64,000 nt of DNA, taken from positions 1,178,001-1,242,000 of the forward strand of contig JAADJZ010000010.1 in NCBI GenBank assembly GCA_011032825.1, in the 5' to 3' direction. Below are positions 49,064-60,605 of this stretch, piece by piece. The notes below the pieces were generated by a model. The model saw nothing but the letters and a program-made list of their open reading frames with translations, was not told the origin of the DNA and made no database searches. The stretch comes from Massariosphaeria phaeospora. Its lineage: Eukaryota > Ascomycota > Dothideomycetes > Pleosporales. The position numbers were made by a program, and so were the translations under genes. Position 1 is the first letter of the stretch. Each line of letters opens with the position of its first letter.

Positions 49064-51287
49064 ACGTAATCTACTACCAAGCAGCTCAAACTACCGAGCA
49101 GCTCAAAACTGCTAAGCCTACTACTTTCTTCTTGCACCTACAATGCTTACACCTACGAACGCGTTATTACTTTAACACGAAAAAAAACTCTAGCTAGCTT
49201 TTAAAGCTTTAAAAGCTAGCGAGTTCTAAAGCTACCGCGCTGCTGCTGCCGCTTTTAATGTTAAACGCTGCACTTTTTTTTATCGCACCTAAGAACGCGC
49301 TTTTTGCGTAAAAGCTTTACCTAACGGCTGCAAGCTTATAAAAACTAAAGAGCAAACAATTGTCTAATACATTCTCGACTTTGATTTGCAAGAATTTGCA
49401 CCTCGGCTGTGTAAAGTAGCAGATATAGCTAATAAACTACTAGGTGTGCGTAGAGATAAGTTAGTTAGCAAATACTAAGCTAAGCGTTTTATAACGCGTT
49501 TAAACGCGCTTAAAATAGCTTTCAATCGAGCAAAGAATAGGCAGAAAATATAATAGAAAGATTCTAAAGTAATTAGCGCGTAGTTTAAGCTTGTTAAAAA
49601 TACCAAAGCTAAGTACGACATCTACGATAATAATATACACAACTTTAACAAAACTAGCTTTTAAATAGGTGTTATTAAGTTTATAAAAGTTGTTACAAGT
49701 TTTTAAAAACGTACTCAACCTAATTTTATCTAGCTAAGCAATTAAGAGTAGGTAATAGTTATCTAAAGCATTTGCGCTGCAAGGTACGCAATCCCGCTAT
49801 TTATTATCTACAAAAAGCGCGTTTACATTTTAGCATAGTACAAAAAGAACTTTATACTTAGCAATTAGAAGCTTTTAGTTTCTAAAAACGGCTAGACAAA
49901 CAACGCTTTTAGTTTTAAATAGTTAAAGCATTTTAACGCGCATACAAAAGCGCGTTAGGTAGAGAAGTATTAGCTACTTATTCTAGACAGCTATAAGAGC
50001 TACCAATCTAAGAATTTTAAAAACTATTGCTTTAAAAACAAAATTCTTACGCTTTGCATGCTAGCTTATTTATTTTATATTCTTTAGCTGCTAGATGTAG
50101 TTTGCTTTTTGCTGCTAAAGTTAAAGTACTCTCAACGCGTTTGGAACTTAGCGCGCCAGCGCGTTTTCTATATTAACAAGAAAAGCTTTCTGCTAGCCTT
50201 TAGAAACGCGTTTTTTAAAGTTTTTACAACAAAAAACTGCAAGAAAGCTTTTAAGGTTTTAGAGCTAGTTTCTATCAACGCGCAGGTAGTTTTTAATTGT
50301 CTTAAAGTACGGCTGTGTACTTCGCTACTACTCTTTGCACTAAAAACGCTGTAGCAGTCAAAAACACTAAGCAATACGCACGAGTTTGAATCTTAGTTAA
50401 AACTTGTACGCGAGTTTTTTACTCGATTACCTGTTATAGCTTAGGCAGGCTTTTCTTAGCTTATAAAAGGTAGTAAGCTAATGCTGTACTAAAACGCGCT
50501 TTTTGCTGCTCGCAACAAAGAGCTTAAAAAGCAACTAGCAAAAATAACTAAGCAAAAATCGCGCAAAAAGAAGCAAATTTAGCAAAGTAGTACTATAGAG
50601 TATAGGAGTGCTGCAGCGCAGGTAGCTACCAAAGCGTTTATAGAACTTTAGCGATCAAAGAAAGCTCGTAGTAGTAGTAATCAAGAACGAGCCTAACTAG
50701 CTCTACGGCGCTGTAGGAACTGCGGCAAAACTAGGCACAATGCGCGAACGTGCAAAAAGAATACAAAGGCATTTTCTAAATTAGATGCTAGCACGACGTA
50801 CGTAGGCTTTTTGTTTGATAGCAATAAAATTAAAAATGCGTAACATAAGTTGGTTATGCCAAGGCTTTTTGTTTTACTTAGTAGAGTGTTCTACTTAGTA
50901 GTGAATTACGTTAGTAGTAATAACTAAAAGAAAAACGCGCAAACGCAAGCGGATCTAGCACGGTAGTACTATAGAGTATAGTAAAGCAGCAGGCTAGGTA
51001 GCCGCAAAAGCTTCTATAGCTACTAGGTAGTTCAAGAAAGCTCGTAGTAGTAGTAATTAAAAAAGAGCTTAACTAGCTCTACGGCGCTGCAGCAACTGTA
51101 GTGAAACTAGGCACAACGCGCAAACGTGCTAGAGAAATACAGTAGTATTTTCTAAATTAGATGTAAGCACAACGTACGCTAGCTTCTTGTTTAATAGCAA
51201 TGAAATTAAAAATTCGTAACACGTATTGGTTGTGCCAAGAGATTTTGAGCCGCTTGGTAGTTTGAGCTGCTTGGTAGTAGATTACGT
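49064..51287 (+). mobile_element. pogo8: pogo element with a doubled 3' end
   Basis: The ends ACGTAATCTACTACC... and ...GGTAGTAGATTACGT are inverted, each with two 17-bp units of ACYAAGCAGCTCAAACT type, and flanked by TA (49,062-49,063 and 51,288-51,289). It lies in pogo7. Transposase on the plus strand: N-terminal text about 49,340-49,480, DDE_1 end in the open frame 50,109-50,354 (RNAFFKVFTTKNCKKAFKVL), and CRNCGKTRHNARTC at about 50,715-50,757. After a complete terminal repeat of a different subtype ending at 50,911, a second C-terminal tail follows (about 50,925-51,170, CSNCSETRHNAQTC-type), then the matching outer terminal repeat. Confidence 0.85.
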
Positions 51288-51645
51288 TACTTTAAATAAA
51301 TAGAGCGCGAATTCTTGCGCGTTGAAGTTAAGAATATATTAGACAATAGTTTTCTCTTTAGTTCTCGTAAGCTTACAATAAGTAAAAGTAGTTTTTAAGC
51401 TAAAAAGTGTTTTTTTATTGCGTTTAGCAAGTTAACGGTAATTAATAGTAAAAAACTGTGCTGCTGCGCAAAAGCTTTAAAATTTGCTAGCTCTAAAAGC
51501 TTTAAAAGTAAAAAGAAGTTTGCTTTTGTATTTACGTAATTGCGCGTTCGTAGGTGTAAGCATAGTAAAAGCAAGTTAGTATTCGTATTCTTAGCATTTT
51601 TTAGCTAGGTTACTAGTTTAGCCGAGTTACTAGTAGTTTACGTTA

Positions 51646-52574
51646 CTCTATTAATTATTTAATATAATTTTAGCTATACCTGTTAACTACGCTATAGTAC
51701 GCTACTTTTCTTTTAATCTAGTAGCTGCGATATTGCGCTGCATTTTTCTACTTAATAACTTAATAAGCAACGCTAATATAGCTAACGTTATTATTTTTGC
51801 TTGAAAACTTAACTTTAGGTAAGTTGCTATTTAGCAGCGCTGCGCAACTATTGCAGTATATAACGCTATTAGTGTTTTTAAAATTCAAATAAAATATAGC
51901 GTGTATAAAGTTAATAGCGCTATAGTAATTAGTATTTATAAAGTTAAGCTCTAGTTAGTATAATAAAAAATTAAAAGTAGAAGTATAGAGTTAAATATGT
52001 AGCGCTATTAGTTTACTACGCTTACTTAGTACTTTTGTACTTAACCTCTAAGCAACACGCAGCAGCAATTTTTTAATAATATCTAGTAACTAAAAAGCGT
52101 AGAATAGATTAAAAAAGTGTTAAAAGTAATTAAACTACTTGGAGTAAAAGTAGAAATAGAGTAAATAGTATAGAAAGCTATTATTAAAGCTAAGAATAGT
52201 AGTAACAGTAAGCGTTTAGTAAAAAAAATAAGTAAGAAAATACTAGCTAGCTATAAGTAATAAATAGTTTATAAAGCACTTACAAAAAACGCTTAGTAGA
52301 AATCAATTATTAAAGCTATCTAAGCTTTAACTTTAGAAGTAAAATTTTCTAAATCTAATTATACAAAAAATAATACAAACGCGTTATACAAAAGAGCTAA
52401 AGCTATAATTTAGTATAGAAGTATTCTTAAAGAACTTTTATATAACTAACCTAATCTATTACAGCCTATAATAGCTATTAATTAAAAAGAAATAACTTTA
52501 TAAAGCTACTTATTCTATAGTTTTCTCTTTCTATAGTGTTGCGTTATTTACTTTATTTCTAAAGCGTTTAAACT
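51646..52574. other. Unassigned AT-rich DNA with a decayed Gyp1-type LTR piece
   Basis: No readable protein. At about 52,410-52,525 a stretch resembles part of the Gyp1 LTR in minus orientation (TTACAGCCTATAATAGCTATTAATT), much diverged, so an older relative. The rest is unrecognised. Confidence 0.45.
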
Positions 52575-53035
52575 GTAAGAAAAAAGTAGCAATAACTAGT
52601 TACTAAGTAGTAGAAAAAAAGTAGTAGCAAATAAAAAACGAAATTGTGTAATTGTAAAACCAACAAAGAATTTTATAAAGAGATACTAAAGTAGTATTTA
52701 TCTAGAATTTATTTACACTAAAGCGTTACTTTGTGATATCTACTATAATACGCAATTAAGCAAGTAAATTACAAATACGCAATAACTATAATATTATATA
52801 AAATAAATAACAGCATTTGCACAATTAGCTGTTTTTCTAAGAGAAAACAAATGCCGTAGTTTAGCGTACTAAAAAGATAAATTAGGTGTAGATAAATGTA
52901 GAGCAAAACTACAATAGTTAAAAACAGCGTTAATCTTTGCTGTACAAATAAGAAATAGAAAGAAATATTACGCAAACTATAAGTAGCTAGTAACTATAAG
53001 AAATATAACTATAAAAAAAGTATATTTATATAATA

Positions 53036-54859
53036 ACGTAATCTACTACTAAGCAGCTTAAACTACTAAGCAGCTTAAAATCTCTTGGCACAACTAATAC
53101 GTATAACGAATTTTTAATTTTATTGCTATTAAACGAGAAGCTAGCGTACGTTGTGCTTACATTTAATTTAGATAATACTACTGTATTTTTCTAGCACGTT
53201 TGCGCGTTGTGCTTAGTTTTACTATAGTTACTACAGCGCTATAGAGCTAGTTAAGCTCTTTCTTAATTACTACTACTACGAGTTTTTTTGAACTGCCTAG
53301 TAGCTATAAAAGCTTCTGCGGCTACTTAGGCTACTACTTTACTATACTCTATAGTACTACCGTGCTAGATTTGCTTGCGTTTGCGCGTTTTTTTTATAGT
53401 TATTACTACTAATTGCTTTTTAAGCTTAGCAATTTGAGCTGCTTAAAGCGCGTTCTAATGCAGCATACTTTTAGTACTTTTTACAAGCTAAAAGAAGCTA
53501 GCTTAAGCTATAACAAGTAATTAAGTAAAAAAATCGCGTACTAGCTTTAACTACGATCTAAACTCGTGCGTATTGCTTAGTATCTTTGATTACTATAGTG
53601 TTTTCTATAGTAGAGATAGTAATAGAGTACGTAGCTATACTTTAAAATAATTAAAAACTACTTGCGCGTTAATAGAAATTAGCTTTAAAGCTTTAAAAGC
53701 TTTTTTGTAGTTTTTTATTGTAAATCCTTTTAAAAACGCGTTTTTAAAGACTAGCAGAAAGCTTTTTTTGTTAATATAAAAACCGCGCTAGCGCGCTAAG
53801 TTCTAAATACGTTGAGAGTACTTTAACTTTAGCAGCAAAAAGCAAACTACATCTAGCAGCTAGAAAATATAAAATAAATAAGCTAGCATGCAAAGCGTAA
53901 AAATCTTGTTTTTAAAGCAATAGTTTTTAAAATTCTAAGATTAGTAGCTCTTATAGCTGTCTAAAATAAGTAGCTAATACTTTTCTACCTAACGCGCTTT
54001 TGTATGCGCGTTAAAATGCTTAAACTATTTAAAACTAAAAGCGTTGTTTGTTTAGCTATTCTTAAAAACTAAAAGCTTTTAATTGCTACGTATAAAGTTT
54101 TTCTTGTACTATGCTAAAATGTAAACGCGCTTTTTGTAGATAATAAATAGCGAGATCGCGTACCTTGCGGCGCAAATGCTTTGAATAACTATTACCTACT
54201 TTCAATTGCCTAGCTAGATAAAATTAGGTTAAGTACGTTTTTAAAAACTTGTTACGACTTTTATAAACCTAATAACACTTATTTAAAAGCTAGTTTTGTT
54301 AAAGTTGTGTATATTATTATTGTAAATGCTGTACTTAGCTTTAGTATGTCTAACAAGCTTAAACTACGCGCTAATTACTTTAGAATCTTTCTATTGTATT
54401 CTCTACCTATTTTTTGCTCGATTGAAAGCTATTTTAAGCGCGTTTAAACGCGTTATAAAGCGTTTAGCTTAGTGTTTGCTAACTAACTTATTTCTACGCA
54501 CACTTAGTAGTTTATTAGCTATATCTACTACTTTACACAGCTTAAGTGCGAATTCTTGCAAATTAAAGTTGATAATGTATTAAACAATTGTTTGCTCTTT
54601 AGTTTTTGTAAGCTTGCAGCCGTTAAGTAAAGCTTCTATGCAAAAAGCGCGTTCTTAGGTGCAATAAAAAAAGTGCAGCGTTTAACATTAAAAGCAGCAG
54701 CAGCAGCGTAGTAGCTTCGAAACTCGCTAGCTAGAGTTTTTTTTGTGTTAAAGTAATAACGCGTTTGTAAGTGTAAGCATTGTAGGTGCAAAGAAAAAGT
54801 AGTAAGCTTAGTAGTTTTAAGCTACTTAGTAGTTTAAGCTGCTTAGTAGTAGATTACGT
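53036..54859 (-). mobile_element. pogo9: pogo element inside the foldback arm
   Basis: 1,824 bp, ends ACGTAATCTACTACTAAG / ...CTTAGTAGTAGATTACGT, two 17-bp units (ACTAAGCAGCTTAAACT) at each end, TA on both sides (53,034-53,035 and 54,860-54,861). The minus-strand transposase shows the Cys/His tail near 53,220 and DDE_1 text near 53,640-53,780. The arm sequence is continuous once it is removed, confirming the insertion. Confidence 0.88.
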
Positions 54860-54906
54860 TAGTACTAAATTATAAAACGCTTATAATAAAGATTAGAGCA
54901 AATAAT

Positions 54907-55455
54907 TTCTACACCTAACGAGTTAGCGAGCTACACTAGTTAAGAAAACACTTTTGCTAAGCTTTTACCAACTCTACCTATGTACGCAATGCTTTAACAA
55001 CAATACTAAATAGAACTTTCTAATAAACGTTAGATACACACTGCTTTTTAAGCTGCTAAACAAAATACAATACTTTTTTTGCAACGCGCTGCAGCTATCT
55101 ATAACGTTGCTTAAACAACACTAAGCTATCAACGCGCTAAACAACTTTCACAAGCAAATTGCTAGCCTAAATTAATATATCTAATAAAAACTAAAAAAGC
55201 GTAGTTGTTAAGCATATACTTGAGCTTGTTACGTGCAAATTTCTTTTTAAGCTCGCAGCTATAGCTAATATAGCCGATTTCTTGCGCGCAAAGCGCAATC
55301 TAGGCTAGGTTAGCTTAAACTAGCCTAGTATGTAAGTTAAGCGCCGTTTTGAGTTTACAATAAAGTTCAATTGCAAGTACAATTATAAAAAAGCGTTTTG
55401 CGAGAATCTAAAAGTTATCTAAAGCTAGTTTAGCCTAGTAGCTAATATTGTAAAG
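54907..55455 (+). pseudogene. Captured 5' fragment of a pogo2-type element in the foldback loop
   Basis: It begins with a diverged version of the pogo2 terminal region (GAGCTACACTAGTTAAG, AACACTTTTGCTAAGC). It continues through the N-terminal transposase region in plus orientation, matching 29,740 down to about 29,200 in reverse. Only the first third of the element is present, between the foldback arms. Confidence 0.65.
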
Positions 55456-55889
55456 ATTATTTGCTCTAATCTTTATTGTAAGCGTTTTATAATTTAGTAC
55501 TATTATATAAATATACTTTCTTTTAGTTATATTTCTTATAGTTACTAGCTACTTATAGTTAGCGTAATATTCTTTCTTATCTCTTGTTTGTACGGCAAAG
55601 ATTAACGCTGTTTCTAACTACCGTAGTTCTGCTCTACATTTATCTACACCTAATTTATCTCTTTAGTACGCTAAACTACGGCATTTGTTTTCTGTTAGAA
55701 AAACAGCGAATTGTGCAAATGCTGTGATTTATTTTATATAATATTATAGTTATTGCGTATTTGTAATTTACTTGCTTAATTGCGTATTATAGTAGATAAT
55801 ACAAAGTAACGCTTTAGTATAGATAAATTTTAAATAAATACTGCTTTAGTAAACTGCTTAGTAACTACTTGTTGCTACTTTCTTTTTAC

Positions 55890-56300
55890 ATTAGGTACGT
55901 TAGTAAATAAGTAACTGTAGGCAATTTCTGTAATTTTTAGCTAAAATATTTATTAGAGAAATAATTGCTTGTTTTTGGGTTACGTGCGCTTGCAGCGCTG
56001 CAAGAAGTGCTAAATTAAGCAGCGCTAAGCGCAGCGTAGCAAAATTGTAGCGCGTTTTAATAAAGTAAATGTAGCTAAAGAGCGTTGTAGTAGCGTAGTA
56101 GCGTGCAGCGCTTGCTAAGTAGCTACAGCAAAAGTAGTTTATGCTTCTAGTTTTATCTAGCTAATTAAAAGCGTAGATTCTGTTTAAAAAAGAGCAATTT
56201 TTTTTTGCTAATTTAAGCTATTTCTTAGTATTCTACGAAATTTAAAGCTATTCTTAGATAGAATTGCAAAGTTTCGCTTTGCAAATTATAATAGCCTAAG
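55890..56300. other. Unassigned, includes a small GC-rich patch
   Basis: No protein recognised. Around 55,975-56,050 the sequence is rich in GCGC words (TTGCAGCGCTGCAAG and AGCGCTAAGCGCAGCG), unusual for this compartment. Confidence 0.35.
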
Positions 56301-57705
56301 AGCTAGTTATTTTAGAGTTAAGAAAACTTTAGAGAAAGTTAAACGCTAGTATAAATAAAAAAGTATAAAAAAAAAATTAAAAAGTACTATAATAACTACT
56401 TAAAGTAATATAAATTAGTAGTAGCTACGTATAGCTTTTACAAACTTTTTATTCTTTTACTAGTTTCTAATAGCCTATAGTATAACGTTATAATATACTT
56501 TATTATAAAACTTTTTTTTAAAGTATATAAAGTAGGTGTATAACTCTATTTTTATTATAGTAAACTATTTAACTAAAATAGCTTACTATATTCTAGCTTG
56601 CGCTAATTAGATAGTAAAAAACTTAGTAATAGTCTAGATTAAAAAATTATAAAACTTTACAGTATTTTAAAGAATGTTATCTTAGATAAAAGTTTTATTA
56701 AAAACTTTAAGTTTTAAAATAGCTTCTGTTACTACGTATGCTTAACAAGTATTTTCTTTTTTACTTATTATCTCTAAATAGATAGCTAGACTAAAAAGTA
56801 AAACTAAATGCGAGAATAGTACTTTTAGTGCTACTACTACTTTAAATAGAATAACTAGATAGTATAATTGCTAGTAGCAAAGTTTGCCTATAATAATAGC
56901 TAATATATAACTACTAGAATTACTTTTTTTATAGCGTAATATAAAGCGTTTCTAAAAGCTTTTAATTAGCCTAAAATACTTTCTAGTTATAGATAATTAG
57001 CTATAGCTATAAGTATAGCAGCATATATAATTACTCTTTAAACTAAACATTAGCAAAACATTAAAGCTGCAAATACTTATTAAAAGAAGTATACTAATAA
57101 GCGTAGAAAGTATATTTTGTTAAAGCTAAGTAACTATGTATTAATTTTAAACTACTATATAGAATCTATAAAGCTAAAAAAGAAACTAGACTAAAAGTAT
57201 ATAAAAGTAGGCACTATTATAAGCTAAATTAGTACTAATACGTATAAAGCAGACTTTTTTGAGCTAAAAAGTATATACCTAGTTTTTTTTTATTTTCTTA
57301 CTAAAACTTTATATGCAAAAAGAATTAATACTACTATAAAGTAGCTTTTTAGTAGATACTTTATATACTTTTAAAAACAACGTGTACTATATCAAAAAGT
57401 GCAAAAAAAAAATTCTTTAGTTAGTACCTAGAAGTACCTAGTTAAATAAAAAAATTATTTTAAAAATAAAAACTTTTAGAAGCTAAGGCTAAATATTAGC
57501 GCTAATGCGCTTAACAATTTCTAAATATATATATATATATATCTGTAGTTTAAAAACAAAAAACCTACTTTAGGTAAAGTACTTTTAAAAAAAGAATAGT
57601 TTATACTTTTTAGTTAGCTACGTAATATATACTTAACGTTAAATTTTTTAAATTTTTAAGTTTTTTTTAAATTTTTAAGTTTTTTTTAGTTTTTAAGTTT
57701 TTTAG
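56301..57705 (+). mobile_element. Gyp1-type fragment (integrase and downstream)
   Basis: It matches Gyp1-A about 21,235-22,620 with many differences (for example TTTAGAGAAAGTTAAACGCT and TTACAAACTTTTTAT). It therefore represents the integrase zinc region, core and following AT-rich part of an older copy. It ends with three tandem copies of a 19-20-bp A/T unit (AAATTTTTAAGTTTTTTTT, about 57,645-57,705) and includes an (AT)n run at about 57,525-57,542. There is no LTR on either side. Confidence 0.7.
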
Positions 57706-57716
57706 AAAACATATAA

Positions 57717-59568
57717 ACGTACTTTACGAGTAGTCGAGCTACACGAGTTCGCAAGACACTTTTGCTAAGCTCCTACCAAAACCACTCTATTCTAGCGCAA
57801 AACAGCTTATTTTAGCTTTATATAGAGCAATTTAACCTAAGATATTATTTAGAGTTTACTTTTGCTGCTTGCTTACACGTACGCGCGTTATGCTTAGTTT
57901 AATTGCACTATTTACACTACTTTTGAAATAGTTTACCTACTCTAGCGCGCACTTGCGTTTTTAGCTTCTTTTTATTAATACGCGCTTCAAACTCTTTTAG
58001 AGCAGTTAAACGAGCTTTATTTTCAACTATCAAAGTTTTTTCTGCTTAAACTCGCTTTCTTTTATGCAAGTTACGTTGCGTAGCAGCTTTATTTGCTACT
58101 TTCAGCTTAGCTATTTTCCGTTGCGCTAACACTAGCTTGTGCGCGATAATAGCTACTTTCTTTAAAACTTTCTTAAAAGCTTTTACTATAAAAGTTAGCG
58201 AGCTATTTATATGCCTTTAAATTCTTGCTTTTACAAGCGTTAATGGCAACTTTAATTTAAAAGTATTGCTTAAAGTTTGCAACTGCTAGAGCTTATTGCT
58301 AAAAAGTAGTAGTAATAGAGTACGTAGCTAGACGTTAAAACCTGTTATAACTTGTTTTAGGTTAAATAGAACCAATCTAGCGCTTTAAAACCTTTTTTAG
58401 ATATTACTAAAAGTAATTGCTGCGCGTATAAAGCATAGTAGAAACTTAAGTTTTGTAATGTAAGTAATTTAGTTGCGCATAAAATCTTTAGCTTAGCGCT
58501 TGTACGCTTTTTTTAAAAAAGCAAAACAACCTATATTAAAAAGCTGCAGAAAGTGCGATAAGTGCAAAAGCATGTAAATAGTAATAATCTTGTTTTTCTC
58601 GTAGTATGGCTAGAATGCGAGCGAGTTACAGCTCTTATAGCTATCAATTGCGAGTAGTTAGTAGCTACTAACTACTTTCTTTTTTGTATGCTTATTAAAG
58701 TGCTTTAACTACTACAGCCTAAGCTTATTTGTTGTCTAGCCTTTTTTTTAAACTGCAATAACTTAGTTTTAAAGTAGATACTTTTCTTTATACTAAGCAA
58801 AGAAGTAGTATTAGCTCTTAAAGATAATAAAAAGTAGAATAGCTTACTTTGTTGCGTTAATGCTTTGGATAACTGTTGTTTACTTTTTATTGCCTTGCTG
58901 TATTGCCTTTGGCTGTTCTTGTTTCTCTAAAGCTGTAACAACTGCTTTAGTTAATATTTAGCTTATTATAAAGCTTGTTTTGTTAAAGTTGTACGTGTTT
59001 ACATTTTAAATACTGTACTTAGCTTTTATGTTAGCTACTAGGCGAAACTAGTTTTAAATAACTTTAAAATTCTTGCAAAGCGGTTTTTTGTAATTGTACT
59101 TTTAATTAAACTTTATTGTAAACTTAGAGCAGTGCATAACCTACGTACTAAACTAGTTTAAGCTAACTTAGCCTAGATTGCGCTTTGCGCGCAAGGAATT
59201 GGCTATATTAGCTACAGCTGCAAGTTTAAAAAGAAATCCGCGCAATATAAGCTTAAGTATATACTTAACAACTACGCTCTTTTTAGTCTTTGTTAGATTT
59301 ATTAATTTAGGCTTATAATCTGCTTGTGAAAGTTGTCTAGCGCGTTAATAGCTTAGTGTTGTTTGAAAAACGTTATAGATAGCTGCAGCGCGTTGCAAAA
59401 AAAGTGTTGCATTTTGTTTAAAAGCTTAAAAAGCAGTTTGTATTTAACGTTTATTAGAAGGTTCTATTTAGTGTTGTTGTTGAAGCATTGTGTACATAGG
59501 TAGAGTTGGTAGAAGCTTAGCAAAAGTGTTTTGCGAACTCGTGTAGCTCGACTACTCGTAAAGTACGT
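57717..59568 (-). mobile_element. pogo10: second copy of the pogo2 family
   Basis: About 1,852 bp, ends ACGTACTTTACGAG / ...CGTAAAGTACGT. TA is present on the right; on the left the dinucleotide is AA. It is closely similar to 27,881-29,740 over its full length. The tail motif on the minus strand near 57,890 is the same C-x2-C-x4-H-x4-C type with mutations. Not functional. Confidence 0.85.
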
Positions 59569-59570
59569 TA

Positions 59571-60603
59571 TATTATTTCCTAATACAAAGTAAAGTATTA
59601 CAAGAATTATCTTAAGTTACTATAAGCTAATAAAGCATATTTTATAGTAAAGTAAAGTAAGTTATGTTTTAAAAAGGTATATATAATACTACTACTTTAG
59701 AACTACTTACTTTTATTCTATCTACTAGGTATTATTTTTAAGTACGCTAAAAAAAAACTATTTACTACTAATACTTTTATTATAACTCTAAATAAAGCAA
59801 AAAACTTTTACTAAAGCTAAAAAAGCTTAAATAGATGCAACTAATTAATTAATAACTAACAAAACTACTTAAAGCTATACTACTAGCTTTTTACTTAAAG
59901 CTTTAATATAATTTATAATAGTACGCTTTGTATTACTAAACTTAGTAAGCTTTTTAGCTTTAAGATTAATAATCTACTACTTAAGCTTTTCAATCTTAGT
60001 ATATTAATCTGCTGTAGTATTAATAATAACTTTACTACTATAAAACTAGATATAAAAGATTAGTTTACGCTAAAATAAGCTAGAATAAACTAACTTACTT
60101 TTTTATAAAGCGTATTCTTATTATTAGTAGCTTTCTAGACGCGCTTAGTAATAGAGGCTTCAAAGATACGTTACTTAAACTCTACTTTAGCAGCAATACT
60201 TTTTTTTATTACGTTTGCAACTAATAAAGCGCTATAAAACCTCTACTTACTTATTATACTAACGGCTACTACTATATAAAAATAAGTTAGTAATATTTTA
60301 AGCTAAAACAATCTATACTACGTACTTTTTAGTTTAATAGCTTAAATTAGTATACTTTTTACGCAATTTATATTTACAATCTATAACGTAGTTCTTAGTA
60401 AAAATTACTTTCTCTAGAATGTACTTATTATTACTTAAATAGTTAGCTAGAAGCGCTGCTACTTACACTAGGTTCTTTTTAGTAATAATTATTTTCTAAA
60501 ATTAAATCTTATTACGAAGCTTATTAATAAAGTTAAGCTTACTACAATATTAGATTAGAAGCTAAAAATATATTAATATAGCTTAATCTACTTTAGATTA
60601 TAC
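59571..60603. other. Unassigned AT-rich DNA
   Basis: About 1 kb of very AT-rich sequence without a similar copy elsewhere in the window and without a readable protein motif on either strand. Possibly a fragment of an older element. Confidence 0.4.
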
Positions 60604-60605
60604 TA

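Larger units (their letters stand above)
47509..51643 (-). mobile_element. pogo7: pogo element split by pogo8
   Basis: The matching inverted ends are ACGTAAACTACTAGTAACC at 47,509 and its complement ending 51,643, with TA on both sides (47,507-47,508 and 51,644-51,645). Each end has two 17-bp units, ACTAGTAACCTNGCYAA. Removing pogo8 leaves about 1.9 kb, and the transposase text joins perfectly across the cut (FNAQEFALYLFK then VANIANKLL). The C-terminal coding region contains a (CTA)25 microsatellite. Stops throughout. Confidence 0.88.
52575..55889. mobile_element. Foldback element with about 430-500-bp arms, split by pogo9
   Basis: The left arm (52,575-53,035, continuing at 54,862-54,906) and right arm (55,456-55,889) are inverted repeats of each other. 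They include the pair GTACTAAATTATAAAACGC at 54,862 and its complement ending at 55,500. The left arm has about 85 bp not found in the right. The loop between the arms (54,907-55,455) carries a piece of a pogo2-type element. No transposase of its own. The outer ends are approximate because no clear target duplication was seen. Confidence 0.7.

Noticed and set aside
52769..52975. 68-codon minus-strand frame
   Set aside because: Lies in the arm of the foldback element and is hydrophobic by base composition alone; the other arm does not keep it.
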